6,323 bases of DNA, taken from NCBI GenBank assembly GCA_027294185.1, contig JAPUME010000060.1, positions 1 to 6,323 on the forward strand. Reading direction: 5' to 3'. How positions within the stretch are numbered: position 1 is the first letter of the stretch; every line of letters starts with the position of its first letter. A model generated the notes under the pieces. That model saw only the letters and a program-made list of their open reading frames with translations, had not been told where the DNA came from and did no database searches. A program made the position numbers and the translations under genes. The stretch comes from Acidobacteriota bacterium (GTDB lineage Bacteria; Acidobacteriota; Terriglobia; UBA7540; JAPUME01). Below are positions 4,354 through 6,323 of this stretch, piece after piece.

Positions 4354-6323
4354 ATGGCAGGAAACAGCACGGTTCGACTTCAGGATTTATTGAAAAAACA
4401 GGGCAAGGTCAGCGTTCAGCGCTACTTTGAGATTTCCCTTTTTTCGATGCTGGGGGTCAGTTTTCTTACCGTGGCCTTCACGGGGAAACTGGACCTGATC
4501 TCGATCCTGCTGGTTTTTCTTGCCCTGCTGGTAAAGTTCTGGGGATATATCCGCGACCGCGACATCCGGCTGGATCCGCGCACGGTCACGCGCCTCAGCA
4601 TTTTCTACATCCTCTTCTACTTTTTCGATCTGGTATTCCTCTCGCCGGGCGAAGTGATCGATCAGGTACTGAATGCCACCGTGCACCTGATTTTTTTCAC
4701 GGCTGTGATCAAAGTATTTTCCGCATCGAGCTATCGGGACTACATCTATCTGGCCGTGCTTGCTTTTCTGCAGATGCTGGCCGGGGCCATCCTGATGGTC
4801 GATACGGTCTACTTCGTCTGCTTCGTCCTTTACCTGCTGCTGGCGATTTCCACCTTCCTCAGCTATGAGATCAAACGCTCGACCGAGGCCGCCGCTCGCC
4901 CGCCCGAGGGCCCTTTCCGCGAGGCGCTCCGGAACCGCTCGGCGCTGGAGCGATCACTGCTCGGCCTCACGGTTTCGACCGCCGCAGGGATGCTCCTGCT
5001 GGCCGCGGTGTTGTTTTTCGCCATTCCGCGTTACAGCACCGGCTACATGAGCCAGTTGAGCCTGCAGCCGCAAAATATTACCGGGTTCTCGGAGACCGTC
5101 AACCTGGGAGACATCGGGCGAATCCTGCAATCGAACGTGGTCGTCATGCGGGTGATCATCGAGGGAGAGCCGCAGGATGTGGTCGGCGTCCGGTGGCGCG
5201 GTATAGCGCTGACGAGTTTCGACGGAAAAACCTGGTACAAGGACAATACCGACCGCCGGATTGTGCAGCCGGCTTCTTACGAACGTTTCGTCCTGCCGCG
5301 CTGGCCCGGCTGGGAGGCGCGTCCACGGCGGGAGCTTCGCTATCGAATTTTGCGGGCAGCAATATCGAACGACACGCTGTTTACTGCTGCCGTGCCGCGA
5401 GAGATCCGCGGTCCCTTCCGCCGGCTGGCGCTCGATCAGACCGACTCTTTGCACAAACCGAACTATGTTCCGACGCCGATGGGATATGAGGCTGTCTCGA
5501 ACCTTGGCCGTCCCACCCCGGCCGAGCTGCGGAGCGCTCTCGACGATTACCCTGCTGGGATTCGTCTCACCTACCTGCAACTGCCCGATCTCGATCCGCG
5601 GGTTGGAGAGCTGGCCGCGCAGTTGACCGCAGATTTCGACAACAACTACGACCGCGCCGGCGCGCTGGAAAGATACCTTCACGACAGTTTCCGCTACACA
5701 CTGGACCCTCAGGGGATCGACCCCGAAAATCCCATCGCGAGTTTCCTTTTCGAGGCGAAAAGCGGGTACTGCGAATTTTTCGCCGCAGCAATGACGCTGA
5801 TGCTTCGGACACAAGCGATCCCGGCGCGACTGGTGAATGGGTTTCAGACGGGAAGCTTCAATCCCATCGGGGGGGACTTCATCGTCCGCGCCCGCGATGC
5901 TCACAGCTGGGTGGAGGTCTATTTCCCCCGCTATGGCTGGATCAGTTTTGACCCGACCCCGCCCGATCCCAATCCGGTCGTCGAGAGCGTTTTTGACAAC
6001 TATAAGGATGCGGTGGAACTGTTCTGGCAGGAATGGGTGATCAATTACAATTCCACCCGCCAGGCGTCCCTGGCCCGCGAGGTGGGGCGCACCTCGGTGG
6101 ACTATTCGCGTCGCATCCGGCGATTCTTCCGCAGCACGCGGCAGCGAGGCGTTGCCCTGGCCGAACGAGGGGAACTCTGGATCGTTGACCACAAGTTGCT
6201 GGTTTCGTTTCTGATGATTTTGGGATTCGTCGTCCTGATGGGCTATGACAAGCTGACCAACTGGCGGGAGCTGCGCTTCCTGATTTCCTGGCGGTTCCTG
6301 CCCCGGAGCAGAGGCCTTGAACC
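4354..6323 (+). CDS. DUF3488/TgpA-type membrane transglutaminase-like protein (3' end outside window)
   Basis: 656 codons are open from ATG 4354 to the window edge without a stop. About seven N-terminal membrane helices (near residues 26-43, 47-65, 77-95, 105-122, 129-148, 150-170, 203-223) make up the DUF3488 part. A long periplasmic region follows with a transglutaminase core at about 430-540. The catalytic triad is complete: Cys473 in SGYCEFFA, His517 in ARDAHSWVEVY and Asp533 in WISFDPTP. A last helix (about 613-630) is followed by the start of a cytoplasmic tail, where TgpA-like proteins usually carry DUF4129. P. aeruginosa TgpA, the best-known member, is essential; the natural substrate is unclear, and related enzymes act as proteases or transpeptidases. 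The start lies 5 bases after the mutY stop, with a weak AGG (4343-4345) eight bases upstream, so translation is probably coupled to mutY. Family call is firm; substrate unknown. Confidence 0.93.
   Translation, partial: MAGNSTVRLQDLLKKQGKVSVQRYFEISLFSMLGVSFLTVAFTGKLDLISILLVFLALLVKFWGYIRDRDIRLDPRTVTRLSIFYILFYFFDLVFLSPGEVIDQVLNATVHLIFFTAVIKVFSASSYRDYIYLAVLAFLQMLAGAILMVDTVYFVCFVLYLLLAISTFLSYEIKRSTEAAARPPEGPFREALRNRSALERSLLGLTVSTAAGMLLLAAVLFFAIPRYSTGYMSQLSLQPQNITGFSETVNLGDIGRILQSNVVVMRVIIEGEPQDVVGVRWRGIALTSFDGKTWYKDNTDRRIVQPASYERFVLPRWPGWEARPRRELRYRILRAAISNDTLFTAAVPREIRGPFRRLALDQTDSLHKPNYVPTPMGYEAVSNLGRPTPAELRSALDDYPAGIRLTYLQLPDLDPRVGELAAQLTADFDNNYDRAGALERYLHDSFRYTLDPQGIDPENPIASFLFEAKSGYCEFFAAAMTLMLRTQAIPARLVNGFQTGSFNPIGGDFIVRARDAHSWVEVYFPRYGWISFDPTPPDPNPVVESVFDNYKDAVELFWQEWVINYNSTRQASLAREVGRTSVDYSRRIRRFFRSTRQRGVALAERGELWIVDHKLLVSFLMILGFVVLMGYDKLTNWRELRFLISWRFLPRSRGLE

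Noticed and set aside
4954..6192. Long minus-strand reading frame (412 codons) under the transglutaminase gene
   Set aside because: It is antisense to a gene with a complete catalytic triad and membrane helices, and the translation shows no recognisable domain. Long antisense frames are expected in GC-rich DNA.

Overview
This looks like a chromosomal stretch of a GC-rich Gram-negative bacterium. The protein styles (a divergent YchF, a DUF58 protein with N-terminal membrane helices, a DUF3488/transglutaminase protein) and a TATAAT box sitting almost on a start codon fit an Acidobacteriota-like genome best. That assignment is made by recognition only, without any database search. No mobile element, CRISPR array, phage gene or rRNA is visible.

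Layout. Positions 1-320, minus strand: the N-terminal 106 codons of a YchF/DUF933-type P-loop NTPase, cut by the window edge. Positions 321-499: non-coding, with two overlapping inverted repeats and a candidate plus-strand promoter. Positions 500-574, minus strand: a complete tRNA-Val(CAC) with encoded CCA and a good promoter just upstream (588-616). From 637 onward everything is on the plus strand: a MoxR AAA+ ATPase (637-1614), a 114-base gap holding a perfect TATAAT box and a short direct repeat, a DUF58 membrane protein (1729-3105), the adenine DNA glycosylase MutY (3125-4348), and a DUF3488/TgpA-type membrane transglutaminase (4354 to beyond the window edge).

How the genes fit together. 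MoxR ATPase, DUF58 protein and TgpA-like transglutaminase form a widely recurring cluster. MoxR proteins are thought to act as chaperone-like AAA+ ATPases on vWA-like partners such as DUF58, and the transglutaminase-like enzyme works on the outer face of the inner membrane. Here the cluster is interrupted by mutY, a base-excision repair gene. It is packed tightly (19-base gap before, 5-base gap after), so it should share the transcript with the downstream transglutaminase gene.

The window is mostly conserved housekeeping and envelope-type DNA. I see no convincing new system. The points most worth a second look are mutY inside the MoxR-DUF58-transglutaminase cluster, the apparently leaderless or near-leaderless start of the DUF58 gene, the lost MIDAS serines in DUF58, and a moxR promoter candidate that would read antisense through tRNA-Val.
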